A stretch of DNA of 50,847 nucleotides from Maritimibacter alkaliphilus HTCC2654 (GTDB lineage: Bacteria > Pseudomonadota > Alphaproteobacteria > Rhodobacterales > Rhodobacteraceae), in NCBI RefSeq assembly GCF_000152805.1, contig NZ_CH902580.1, forward strand, positions 1 through 50,847, written 5' to 3'. Shown here piece by piece: positions 15,504-23,580 of this stretch. The position numbers were made by a program, and so were the translations under genes. The number at the start of each line of letters is the position of its first letter. Within the stretch, counting starts at the first letter, position 1. The notes below the pieces were generated by a model, which had not been told where the DNA came from, did not search any database, and saw only the letters and a list, made by a program, of their open reading frames with translations.

Positions 15504-16612
15504 GTGTCGCCATTATCGGCTTTGGTGCGTCCGAACTCGTCAAGTCCAGTCCACGCGGTATCGCGGCCTTCGCGCTCGATGCGGCGGTTTCGGCTCTTGC
15601 GGACGCAAAGCTATCCCGCGACGACATCGACGGTTATGTCGGTGCGCCCTTTGCCACCAATGCAAGCTCACCCCATGCCGAAGGGGGTGACGAAATCTCG
15701 CTCAAGACCGTCGCCGGTCTGATGGGTCTGAAGCTGAGCTGGGGTGCCGACCTCTACCGCCGCTATCCGACAGACATGGTGGCCTCTGCCGCAAATGCCC
15801 TGATCGCCGGAAGCAGCCGTTTCGTTCTGGGCCTGCGCGCCATGTACGCGTTACCCGGCGGCGGGTACGGCACCGGCGCGGCGAACGATGCCTTCGGCGC
15901 GCAGCAGTTCACCCGCCCCTACGGCTTCGACACGCTCGGCGCGCGCTTTGCCAGCCGAAGCTGGGCCTATATGGCCCGCCACGGTCTGACGCGGGACGAC
16001 CTCTTTGCCATCGTCGACCTGTCGCGCCGCAACGCCGCCGACAACCCCGAGGCCCTGTGGCGCGACAAACCGCTCGAGCGCGACGCCTATATGGCCGCCC
16101 GCATGATCGCCGAGCCGCATTGCCTTTACGATTGCGACATGCCTGTCTGCGGCGCTCAGGCCTTTGTCATGTGCCGGGGCGAAGACGTGCCGTCAGGCGC
16201 CGCCCCCGCATGGGTCACGGGGTGGAGCGGCTTTGGCAAGCCCGAGGCGCTCTGGGACATGAGCGGGCGCAGCGCCACCGATCTGACTTCGGCCCAGCTT
16301 TACGACGGCTTCTCCTCGATGGTCTGGGAATGGCTCGACGGCTTCGGCATCACCGAACCCGGCAATGCCGCGGCCTTTATCCGCGACGGCCACGGCGCGC
16401 GCGACGGCAAGCTGCCGATCAACACCTTCGGCGGCGCCCTTGGCGAGGGCCGGATGCACGGCATGGGCCATCTACGCGAAGCCTACCTTCAGGCCACGGG
16501 CCGCGCCGGTGCACGTCAGGTGCGCCCCGGCCCCACCCTCGCCCATGTCGGGCCCTTCGACGATTCCTCATTCGTCCTGCTCGAACCCGACCGCCCGACG
16601 CGGGCGCAATGA
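15500..16612 (+). CDS. Thiolase-fold (SCP-x/lipid-transfer type) protein, non-canonical
   Basis: 370 aa from ATG 15500, which overlaps the DUF35 stop. It starts MSVAIIGFGASELVKSSPRG and has the thiolase-type helix LDAAVSALADAKLSRDDIDG and a C-terminal GGALGEGRMHGMGHLREAY with the His region. There is no Cys at the nucleophile position: the segment ADLYRRYPTDMVASAANALI stands where thiolases have the CA(T/S)G loop. This is expected of SCP-x-like lyases (aldolases or deacylases) rather than Claisen thiolases. With its DUF35 partner it probably cleaves a CoA ester carbon-carbon bond after oxygenation by the Rieske enzyme encoded downstream. Confidence 0.8.
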   Translation: MSVAIIGFGASELVKSSPRGIAAFALDAAVSALADAKLSRDDIDGYVGAPFATNASSPHAEGGDEISLKTVAGLMGLKLSWGADLYRRYPTDMVASAANALIAGSSRFVLGLRAMYALPGGGYGTGAANDAFGAQQFTRPYGFDTLGARFASRSWAYMARHGLTRDDLFAIVDLSRRNAADNPEALWRDKPLERDAYMAARMIAEPHCLYDCDMPVCGAQAFVMCRGEDVPSGAAPAWVTGWSGFGKPEALWDMSGRSATDLTSAQLYDGFSSMVWEWLDGFGITEPGNAAAFIRDGHGARDGKLPINTFGGALGEGRMHGMGHLREAYLQATGRAGARQVRPGPTLAHVGPFDDSSFVLLEPDRPTRAQ

Positions 16613-16625
16613 CAAAGGACTGACG

Positions 16626-16967
16626 ATGAAAGTGCGCGACTATCTGGCCATCCCCTACATCCTCGAAGCTCAGGCGATCGAGGTGAACGGCGAATGGACC
16701 CGCAGGCTTCGCTACCCGGAGCTCGGCGATTTCGAGGCCCGGCACGAAGACGTGGAACAGGCGCTGCTCGAAGTCGAACGCCTCCGCATCAAGGAAATCC
16801 TGCGCAAGCTGCGCGCGGGCGAGAAACCCCCCGTGCCCCGGCCGCCGCTTGAGACGACGGATCAGGGCTGGTGGGCCCGATTTCTGGGCATCGGCGATCT
16901 GGTCGAGGGCGTCATCGACAGCCCGGCCAGCGACCTTGCCGGAACCGAAAAGATTGGGCGCCACTGA
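16626..16967 (+). CDS. Small HicB-like protein of unknown function
   Basis: 113 aa, ATG at 16626, 13 nt after the previous stop with GGACTGACG upstream. Residues 8-70 follow the HicB-type beta-alpha pattern: YILEAQAIEVNGEWTRRLRY, PELGDFEARHEDVEQALLEV, a long helix, then GEKPPVPRPP. No HicA toxin partner is nearby, and the C-terminal 40 residues (QGWWARFLGIGDLVEGVID) are an extra, partly hydrophobic tail. Its place between the thiolase-like protein and the Rieske oxygenase in a coupled operon suggests an accessory subunit rather than an antitoxin. Fold similarity is my reading of the pattern, not a search result. Confidence 0.6.
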   Translation: MKVRDYLAIPYILEAQAIEVNGEWTRRLRYPELGDFEARHEDVEQALLEVERLRIKEILRKLRAGEKPPVPRPPLETTDQGWWARFLGIGDLVEGVIDSPASDLAGTEKIGRH

Positions 16968-17009
16968 GCGGCCCGCACAAGGACATGACTTTTTACAAGG
17001 AGACCCTAC

Positions 17010-18335
17010 ATGCTGTCGCACGAAGATAACGAGACGCTCGTCCGGGTTGGCCCGGGCACCACGATGGGCGACATGATGCGGCTTTACTGGCTGCCCTTCA
17101 TGGCCTCTTCCGACCTCGAAAAAGACGGCCAGCCGCAGACGGTAAAGCTGCTGGACGAAACGTTGATCGTGTTCCGCGACAGCGAGGGGCGCGTCGGCCT
17201 TGTCGATCACATCTGCCCGCACCGCGGTGCACCGCTGGTCTTTGGCCGCAACGAGGACTGCGGCCTGCGCTGCGTCTACCACGGCTGGAAATTCGACGTG
17301 GACGGCAACGTGGCCGACATGCCCGCCGAACCGCCGCGCTCGCGGCTCAAGGATCGGGTTAAGATCAAGTCCTACCCCTGCGTGGAACGGGGTGGCGTCG
17401 TCTGGACCTACATGGGCGACGAACCCGATGAAAGCCGCCCGGCGCTGCCGTCCTTTGAATGGAACATGGTTCCCGAAGAGAACGTCGTGGTGACCTTCCG
17501 CGTGCAGGAATGTAACTGGCTTCAGGCGCTCGAAGGCGAGATCGACTCGGCCCACGCGCCGATCCTGCATGGCCGGATCGACGATGGCGGCTCGATCAAC
17601 CAATGGGTCGCCAAGCGCGACCTGCGCCCCACCTTCGAATGCATGCGGCAGGATTTCGGCATGTCGATCGCGTCGCGCCGGGTGCTGGACGACGACACGC
17701 TCTACTGGCGCGTGAACCAGTTCGTCATGCCCTTCTTCAGCCTCGTCCCGCCGCAATCGAACGAGTTTTACGAGCTGTCGGGCCACGCCTGGGTGCCCAT
17801 CGACGACGAGAACACGCTCTGCATCATGTTCTCCTATCGCCCGGACGAACCGCTGCACCCGAAATCGCGCAAGGTCTTTCTCGATGGCCATAATGGCCGC
17901 GAGACCGGACATCCGAGCCGCGAGGGCTTTGACGATCAGGGCGCGCAGGTGCCGTTCGGCCGCTACGTGAGCAAGTATCGCCGCGAGACCGGATGGCTTT
18001 TCGACAACGAAGCGCAAAAGACAACGTGGTTCTCGGGCCTGCCGGGCCTGTGGGTGCAGGATGCCGCCTGCCAGTCGGGCGTGCTCCGGGTCTATGACCG
18101 CACGCGCGAACATCTGTGCACCTCGGACACGGGCATCGCCATGACCCGGCGGATGCTTCTGGAAACCGCGCATGCCTTCCGCGACAGCGGCAAGAAACCC
18201 GACCGTTTCGATGACCCCGACCTCTATCTCGTGCGCGCCGTGTCGCTGAAGCTGCCAAAGGATCTGCCTTGGGCCGAAGCGGGCAAAGCGCCGATGACCG
18301 CGAAAGTCGGCGAAGGGCTTGGCTACGAGCTATGA
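17010..18335 (+). CDS. Rieske non-haem iron oxygenase, phthalate-dioxygenase type
   Basis: 441 aa, start ATG 17010 after AAGGAGA. Rieske centre C69-P-H71-R-G and C88-V-Y-H91-G-W; catalytic iron site in EGEIDSAHAPILH with bridging D179 and ligands H182 and H187. The order and length (Rieske 25-125, catalytic domain 150-430) match the single-component alpha oxygenases of the phthalate 4,5-dioxygenase group, which work as alpha-only oligomers with an FMN/2Fe-2S reductase. No beta-subunit gene is present. The reductase at 20775 is its expected partner. Substrate unknown; it shares an operon with CoA-transferases, so a CoA thioester or the free acid is equally possible. Confidence 0.93.
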   Translation: MLSHEDNETLVRVGPGTTMGDMMRLYWLPFMASSDLEKDGQPQTVKLLDETLIVFRDSEGRVGLVDHICPHRGAPLVFGRNEDCGLRCVYHGWKFDVDGNVADMPAEPPRSRLKDRVKIKSYPCVERGGVVWTYMGDEPDESRPALPSFEWNMVPEENVVVTFRVQECNWLQALEGEIDSAHAPILHGRIDDGGSINQWVAKRDLRPTFECMRQDFGMSIASRRVLDDDTLYWRVNQFVMPFFSLVPPQSNEFYELSGHAWVPIDDENTLCIMFSYRPDEPLHPKSRKVFLDGHNGRETGHPSREGFDDQGAQVPFGRYVSKYRRETGWLFDNEAQKTTWFSGLPGLWVQDAACQSGVLRVYDRTREHLCTSDTGIAMTRRMLLETAHAFRDSGKKPDRFDDPDLYLVRAVSLKLPKDLPWAEAGKAPMTAKVGEGLGYEL

Positions 18336-19558
18336 CGGGGTCGAAACAAGCATTGAACGGCGTCCGCGTGCTGGAATTGTCCGCACTTGCGGGCGCCGTG
18401 GCGGGGCGCGTGCTCGCCGACCTGGGGGCCGAGGTGATCAAGGTCGAACCGGAGGGGGGCGAGCCCTTCCGCCGGTCCGTCCCGACGGTCCCGACCGCCT
18501 ATGGCGAGGAAAGCGGCGCGTGGCTTGCCTTTAACCACGGCAAGAAAAGCGTGACCCTCGATATCGACAGCGACGAGGGTCTCGCCACCTTTGCGCGCCT
18601 ATGCAAGACGGCCGACATCGTCGTGACTGACTGGGAGCGTCTGACGCTCGCGCAGATGGACCGGCTCGGGGCGGCCGCGCGGGACGCGAACCCAGCGCTG
18701 GTCTTTGCCGAGATCCTGCCCTTCGGGCGCGGTGCGCCCTATCAGGACTATGCCGCCACCGACACCACGCTTCAGGCATTGGGTGGGCACCTTTACCTCA
18801 ATGGCGACGTGGACCGCCCGCCGGTGCGCATCTCGCTCCCCGTGGGCCTGATCCAAGGCGGGGCCGAGGCCGCGTCGGCGGCGCTCATGGCCTATCACCA
18901 CAGCCTCAAGACCGGCGAGGGCCAGCGCGTCGATGTCTCGGTGCAGGAGTGTATCGTCTGGACCCTGCTCAATTCGACGATGGCGTGGCAGATCCTCGGC
19001 CTCAACGAAATGCGCGGCGGCGCGATCCGCAAGGAGCGGGCGAACCGCTTCTTCACGCGCCTCGTGTGGGAAACGAAGGATGGCTACATCTTCTTCGGCC
19101 CCGTCGGCGGCGGCGGCGGTGCGGCGCGCATCAAGTCCTATGAGGCCCTCGTCAAATGGATGAACGAAGACGGCTTCGACGATCCGATCCTGACCAAAAA
19201 CGACTGGAACGGCGACGGCCAGTTCTTCATCTCGCAAGAGGACTATGACGCGGTCACCGCCGTGATCATGTCGTTCATTAAGGCCAAGACGACCGAGGAG
19301 CTGATGGAGCGTGCCGTCCGCGAGCGTATCCTGCTTGCCCCGATCTCGTCGGTGGCTGGTGTATTCGAGAACCGCCAGTTCCGCGCCCGCGGGCTGTTTC
19401 GCAAACTGGACGACCCCGCGCGGGGCCTGTCGGTCGAATTGCCGTCGCATTGGGCGAACCTGTCCGAAACACCGCTGGCGGACCCGCGCCCGGCTCCGGC
19501 CCCCGGGGCCGATACCGACGCGATCTTCGCCAAGGAAACAGAAGGAAGCCTGACATGA
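18332..19558 (+). CDS. Class III CoA-transferase subunit lacking the catalytic Asp
   Basis: 408 aa CaiB/BaiF protein: LNGVRVLELSALAGAVAGRV, LADLGAEVIKVEPEGGEPF, and the interlocked C-terminal domain with TGEGQRVDVSVQE. In active family members the acceptor aspartate lies in a V(A)D(L) context after PxRxxxP; here the line reads PPVRISLPVGLIQGGAEAAS, so residue 173 is Leu and no Asp is available nearby. The next gene, overlapping by ATGA, encodes a second subunit with the Asp. A heteromeric enzyme with one catalytic and one structural subunit, comparable to BbsE/BbsF of benzylsuccinate metabolism, is the simplest reading. Start overlaps the oxygenase stop (ATGA). Confidence 0.85.
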   Translation: MTGSKQALNGVRVLELSALAGAVAGRVLADLGAEVIKVEPEGGEPFRRSVPTVPTAYGEESGAWLAFNHGKKSVTLDIDSDEGLATFARLCKTADIVVTDWERLTLAQMDRLGAAARDANPALVFAEILPFGRGAPYQDYAATDTTLQALGGHLYLNGDVDRPPVRISLPVGLIQGGAEAASAALMAYHHSLKTGEGQRVDVSVQECIVWTLLNSTMAWQILGLNEMRGGAIRKERANRFFTRLVWETKDGYIFFGPVGGGGGAARIKSYEALVKWMNEDGFDDPILTKNDWNGDGQFFISQEDYDAVTAVIMSFIKAKTTEELMERAVRERILLAPISSVAGVFENRQFRARGLFRKLDDPARGLSVELPSHWANLSETPLADPRPAPAPGADTDAIFAKETEGSLT

Positions 19559-20778
19559 GCCTCGACAGCGCATCCGCACTCGACTGCAAAACCGGGATCT
19601 TCGCAGGTCTCAAGGTGGCCGATTTCACATGGGCCGCCGCCGGTCCCATCGCGACCAAGCAGCTCTCCGACAACGGCGCGACGGTGGTCAAGATCGAAAG
19701 CTTCAAGCACCCGGACTCGATCCGCCTTGGCGGGCCGTTCATCGACGACAAACCGGGCATCAACCGCTCCGGCTTTTTCGCGGATTTCCATTCCTCCAAG
19801 CTCGGCATCGCCGTCGATATGAGCAACCCGGACGCGATCGAGATCATCCGCCCGCTCATCGAATGGGCCGATGTGGTCGCGGAAAGCTTCCGCCCCGGCG
19901 TGATGAAGAAATGGGGGCTGGATTACGAAAGCCTCAAGGCGATCAATCCCTCCATCGTCATGCTCTCCTCGTCGCTTTACGGCGCCGACGGCCCGTGGGC
20001 GCGCCATCCCGGCTACGGCGCACAGGGTCAGGCGCTCGCCGGCGTCCATGCCATGACCGGCTGGCCCGACCGGCCCCCCGCGATGCCCAAGGGCGCTTAT
20101 TCCGACAGCGTCTCGCCCCGCTATGCGCTGAGCGCCCTGCTCGCCGCGCTCATCCACCGCGAAAAGACCGGCGAGGGCCAGCATGTCGAACTGAGTCAGG
20201 TCGAGGCGACGACCCAGCTTCTGGCCCCGGAACTCCTGATCTATCAGGCCACCGGCGAGGAGATCACGCGACAGGGCAGCCGCAAGGCAGGCTCGATTCT
20301 CCACGGCATCTTTCCCTGCGAGGGCGAGGAACGCTGGATCGCGATCGAGGCCGTGACCGAAGCGCAGTGGACCGCGTTCACAGCCCTTCTGGGCGACACC
20401 GACGCGCTCGCCACCGCGCGCGACCAAGGCCCCGATGCGCTCGAGGCCGCCGTGGCCAATGCGACCGAGTCTTGGGATGCCTTCGCGCTCATGGCCGCCT
20501 GCCGCGATGCGGGTGTGCCGGCGGGCGTGGCCAACAAGGCGTCCGACCTTCTGGACGACGACGTCTTTGCCGCACGCGACCATTTCTGGCCGCTCCATCA
20601 CGAAGAGATGGGGACCCTGAAATACAACGGCCCCGCCTACCGCTTCGAACGCACGCCAAGCGACCTGCGCTTTGCTTCGCCCCGTTTGGGCGAACACACG
20701 GACGCAGTCATGTCCGGGATCCTGGGCTATGACGACGCCCAGATCGCCGCCTTCCGCGAAAGGGGACTTCTGGGATGA
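19555..20778 (+). CDS. Class III CoA-transferase, catalytic subunit
   Basis: 407 aa CaiB/BaiF protein: FAGLKVADFTWAAAGPIATK, NGATVVKIESFKHPD, VVAESFRPGVMKKWGLD, then GAYSDSVSPRYALSALLAAL with D184 as the expected acceptor aspartate, and TGEGQHVELSQVE. The enzyme moves CoA from a donor such as succinyl-CoA to a carboxylate via a glutaryl-type aspartyl-CoA intermediate. It overlaps both neighbours by ATGA, so it is made with the Asp-less partner upstream and the reductase downstream. Likely job: activate the acid handled by the Rieske oxygenase, or recycle CoA from its product. Confidence 0.88.
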   Translation: MSLDSASALDCKTGIFAGLKVADFTWAAAGPIATKQLSDNGATVVKIESFKHPDSIRLGGPFIDDKPGINRSGFFADFHSSKLGIAVDMSNPDAIEIIRPLIEWADVVAESFRPGVMKKWGLDYESLKAINPSIVMLSSSLYGADGPWARHPGYGAQGQALAGVHAMTGWPDRPPAMPKGAYSDSVSPRYALSALLAALIHREKTGEGQHVELSQVEATTQLLAPELLIYQATGEEITRQGSRKAGSILHGIFPCEGEERWIAIEAVTEAQWTAFTALLGDTDALATARDQGPDALEAAVANATESWDAFALMAACRDAGVPAGVANKASDLLDDDVFAARDHFWPLHHEEMGTLKYNGPAYRFERTPSDLRFASPRLGEHTDAVMSGILGYDDAQIAAFRERGLLG

Positions 20779-21743
20779 GCAAGGGAGCAGACATTCCGGT
20801 CCGCGTGCGCCAGATGCGTTACGAGGCAGACACGATCCTGTCCGTCGAGTTCGAAACGCTCGACGGTCGCGACCTGCCGGTGGCCGCGCCCGGCTCTCAC
20901 ATCGACGTGGCACTGGGCAAGGACTTTCGCCGGAGCTACAGCCTGACGCGCGAGATCACGGGCGGGCCCTCCTGCACCGTGGCGATCCACCGCGACCCAA
21001 AATCAAAGGGCGGCTCGGCCTACGTGCATGAGACGCTTCGCGTGGGCGACAAGACGGTCATCTCGCGGCCCAAGAACAACTTCCCCCTCGATGAGAACGC
21101 AGACCTGTCGGTGCTGATCGCTGGTGGGATCGGGGTCACGCCGGTCCTGTGCATGATCCGTCGTCTGGTGGCGACCGGCAAGGCGTGGAAACTGCACTAC
21201 GCCGCCCGCAGCCGCTCCGCCGCCGCCTTCCGCGACGAGCTTGACGCGCTGGAACAGGCGAGCGACGGCAAGGGCAAGTTGCACTACCACCTCGACGACG
21301 AACAGAACGGGGCGCTGGTGGATATCGGGGGCATCCTGACCGCGAATCCCACGGCGCACTTCTATTGCTGCGGGCCCGAGGCGATGCTGGCCGCCTATGA
21401 AAGGGCCGCCCGCGGCGTGCCGCGCGATCAGGTCCATGTCGAATATTTTTCGTCGAGCGAAGAAGTCGCCCGTGACGGCGGGTTCGAAGTGGTGCTCGAC
21501 CGCTCAGGCAAGACCATCGTGGTCGAACCCGGCCAGACCATCCTCGATGCGCTGATCGCGAATGGCGTCCATGTGCCGTTTTCCTGTGCCGAGGGCACCT
21601 GCGGGACCTGTGAAACCGATGTGATCGAAGGGCGACCCGATCACCGCGACATCATCCTGACGGACGAGGAACGCGCCGAAAGCAAGACGATGATGATCTG
21701 TTGCTCAGGCTCGAAAAGCGCGCGTCTGGTGCTGGACATCTAG
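20775..21743 (+). CDS. Phthalate-dioxygenase-type reductase (FMN, NADH, 2Fe-2S)
   Basis: 322 aa with domains in the order typical of class IA oxygenase reductases: FMN-binding barrel with RRSYSL (52-57), NAD(P)-binding domain with GGIGVTP (117-123) and CCGPEAML, and a C-terminal plant-type ferredoxin with C271, C276, C279 and C309. Passes electrons from NADH through FMN and 2Fe-2S to the Rieske centre of the oxygenase at 17010. ATGA overlap with the CoA-transferase. Last gene of the operon; a hairpin overlaps its stop. Confidence 0.93.
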   Translation: MSKGADIPVRVRQMRYEADTILSVEFETLDGRDLPVAAPGSHIDVALGKDFRRSYSLTREITGGPSCTVAIHRDPKSKGGSAYVHETLRVGDKTVISRPKNNFPLDENADLSVLIAGGIGVTPVLCMIRRLVATGKAWKLHYAARSRSAAAFRDELDALEQASDGKGKLHYHLDDEQNGALVDIGGILTANPTAHFYCCGPEAMLAAYERAARGVPRDQVHVEYFSSSEEVARDGGFEVVLDRSGKTIVVEPGQTILDALIANGVHVPFSCAEGTCGTCETDVIEGRPDHRDIILTDEERAESKTMMICCSGSKSARLVLDI

Positions 21744-21752
21744 CACCAGACG
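21723..21752. terminator. Hairpin overlapping the reductase stop, between convergent operons
   Basis: CGTCTGGTGCT (21723-21733) pairs perfectly with AGCACCAGACG (21742-21752), an 11-bp stem with an 8-nt loop that contains most of the stop region (TAG at 21741-21743). The convergent SDR gene ends 10 nt further on, so it could serve both strands. No U-run is present. Confidence 0.5.
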
Positions 21753-21761
21753 ACTCCGGCC

Positions 21762-22520
21762 TCAGCCGCCCCCGTGCAGGGACAGTATCGTGCCGTTGGT
21801 ATAGCCCGAGCGCGGCGAGGCGAGAAAGGCGACCGCATCGGCCACCTCCTGCGGATCGGCGGCCCGACCATAGGGCAGGCCTCGCGTCAGCTCGTCCGCG
21901 CGCCCCTCGTCGCCCAACTCCGCCGCCGCGCGGGATTTCAGGAAGACCTGCATCCGCTCGGTCGCGACCAGGCCGGGGTTCAGCCCCACGATCCGCCCGC
22001 CCATGCTGTTGAATTGCTTGGCATAGGCGCGGGTAAAGGCCATGAGCGCGGCATTGCCCACCGCACCGCAGATGTAATCCGCGCTCAAAGCCTCGCCCCC
22101 TGCGCCGATCACGTTGACGATCACCCCGCCGCGCTCCGCGATGCGCGGGGCAAGGGCGCGGGTCATGTTGATGTAGCCAAAGACCTTGAGGTCCCAGGCC
22201 GCACGCCAGCGGTCCTCGTCGATACTGGCAAGATCACCGGGGGGAATGGCCCCCGCGTTGTTCACGAGGATGTCGACGGGAGTCTCTCGCGCCGCCACCC
22301 GTTCGACACCCTCGCGGGTGGCAAGGTCGGCAGCCACCACATCGGGCCTGAGACCGGTGTCCCCTTCGATCTGCGCGGCCGCGTCGGCGAGCCTGTCGCA
22401 ATCCCGCGCGACGAGCGTGACCTGCACGCCCTCCTGCGCCAGCGTCCGGGCCGTGGCCAGCCCGATGCCCTTGCTCGCGCCGGTCACGAGCGCATTCAAT
22501 CCACTGAGGTTCAGGTCCAT
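21762..22520 (-). CDS. SDR-family protein with substituted catalytic residues
   Basis: 252 aa from ATG 22520, which follows AAAGGATCG; a longer start at 22553 is possible but less likely. TGASKGIG (13-20) and NNAG (87-90) are intact. At the active site the line reads VNVIGAGG instead of the usual Ser context, and Y149 is followed by ICGA, so the Lys of YxxxK is Ala (A153). I recall an SDR subgroup with YIxGxxGNAALMAFTRA that shares this feature, so it is probably not a random mutation. The reaction may not be an ordinary alcohol oxidation. Last gene of the minus-strand operon from 26662. Confidence 0.82.
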   Translation of the reverse strand: MDLNLSGLNALVTGASKGIGLATARTLAQEGVQVTLVARDCDRLADAAAQIEGDTGLRPDVVAADLATREGVERVAARETPVDILVNNAGAIPPGDLASIDEDRWRAAWDLKVFGYINMTRALAPRIAERGGVIVNVIGAGGEALSADYICGAVGNAALMAFTRAYAKQFNSMGGRIVGLNPGLVATERMQVFLKSRAAAELGDEGRADELTRGLPYGRAADPQEVADAVAFLASPRSGYTNGTILSLHGGG

Positions 22521-22572
22521 CGGCGATCCTTTCGGTGTCATGTCGCGGGTCAAGGTGCGCCCACCGCAGATC

Positions 22573-23580
22573 CTACGTGAGCGGCGGGTTCATCGACAGC
22601 ACCGTTTCCACCGGCAGGCGGGGCGAGGCGCAGACGGTCAGGTCATCGGGCAGCGTGCCAAAGCCCACCAGCACGATCACCGACTGCGCATCGTCCAGCC
22701 CAAGCGTCGCGCGCAGCCCCTTGTCGGTACCCACATCGACGGACCAGTTCAGCATGCAGGTGCCCAGCCCCTCGGCATGAAGCGCATGCACAAAACTCAT
22801 CGCGAATAGCCCGCCGTCGATCCAAGCCTGATAGCGTTCGCCGGGATGTTCCCAGTGCCGCAGGTCGCTGGTGATGACCGCGATCCCGCCCAGTTCATCT
22901 CCGAACGTGCGGTTCCCGGCCTGATGGACGCGCACCCGGTCGATCAGGTCACGCTCGGTCCAGACGCGCAGGTGACAGGTTTGGCGGTTGCAACTGGACG
23001 GCGCATGTTGCGCGGCACGCGCGGCGCGGCGGATCTTGTCCTCGGGCACCGGATCGGGGCCGAAGCGGCGCACCGAATGGCGCGATCCGGCAAAGGCGAG
23101 ATAGTCGAAATCCGTGGCCTTGGCGATCCCGGCCCGGTCCAGATGGCTGACGCCGGCAGCCTCAGACGCCCCCGGCGCGGCGCGGTCGGCAAGGTAACGC
23201 GCCACCTCCTCCGGCACCTCACCCGCGTTGAACGCGGCCCAGACGCGCAGAGTGCTGTCCCCGACCGCCCCGGCGTCGCTCACGTGCCCGGCGTCGCGCA
23301 GGTCCCGCGCCAGCCGCGTGGCCCGCGCAAAGCCGAAACCCGTCCGCGCCTCGCGCAGGGCCATGCCGTATTCCAAGAAATGCGCATCTGCCAGCATCCG
23401 CGCGTCCCGGTTTTCGCCGGACCGGGCGCGGTGCAGCCAGGCATGCCGCCGAAACCGCCATGCGTCGTAAAGGACACCGCGCCAGAACCGGGCCTCGACC
23501 TTCAGCGCCTCCCCGAGCCGCGCGACGGGGCTGGTGGTGGCGGAAACGGCCCGCCCGGCCTCGGGTTTCTGCACGGTCAT
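22573..23580 (-). CDS. Nitroreductase-family flavoprotein with N-terminal extension
   Basis: 335 aa. The nitroreductase core starts near residue 164 with SRHSVRRFGPDPVPEDKI, then AQHAPSSCNRQTCHLRVW (FMN phosphate region), GGLFAMSFVHALHAEGLGTC and the GFGTLPDD end. The first 160 residues are Arg/Ala rich and do not match the core fold; similar extensions are found in a subset of nitroreductase-like proteins. ATGA overlap with the CoA-transferase upstream puts it in the GntR-led operon. Possible roles are reduction of an enone, quinone or dehydro-CoA intermediate; the substrate cannot be told. Confidence 0.82.
   Translation of the reverse strand: MTVQKPEAGRAVSATTSPVARLGEALKVEARFWRGVLYDAWRFRRHAWLHRARSGENRDARMLADAHFLEYGMALREARTGFGFARATRLARDLRDAGHVSDAGAVGDSTLRVWAAFNAGEVPEEVARYLADRAAPGASEAAGVSHLDRAGIAKATDFDYLAFAGSRHSVRRFGPDPVPEDKIRRAARAAQHAPSSCNRQTCHLRVWTERDLIDRVRVHQAGNRTFGDELGGIAVITSDLRHWEHPGERYQAWIDGGLFAMSFVHALHAEGLGTCMLNWSVDVGTDKGLRATLGLDDAQSVIVLVGFGTLPDDLTVCASPRLPVETVLSMNPPLT

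Noticed and set aside
16626-16967. Reading the HicB-like gene as half of a toxin-antitoxin pair
   Set aside because: No HicA-sized frame with a double-stranded-RNA-binding-like pattern lies next to it, and the neighbours are coupled catabolic genes.
16419-18173. A 584-codon minus-strand frame opposite the Rieske oxygenase
   Set aside because: Shadow of three well-supported genes; no start signal and no recognisable family.
19243-20913. A 556-codon minus-strand frame opposite the CoA-transferase genes
   Set aside because: Same reason: a long high-GC shadow frame; both CoA-transferase genes on the plus strand have full family motifs.
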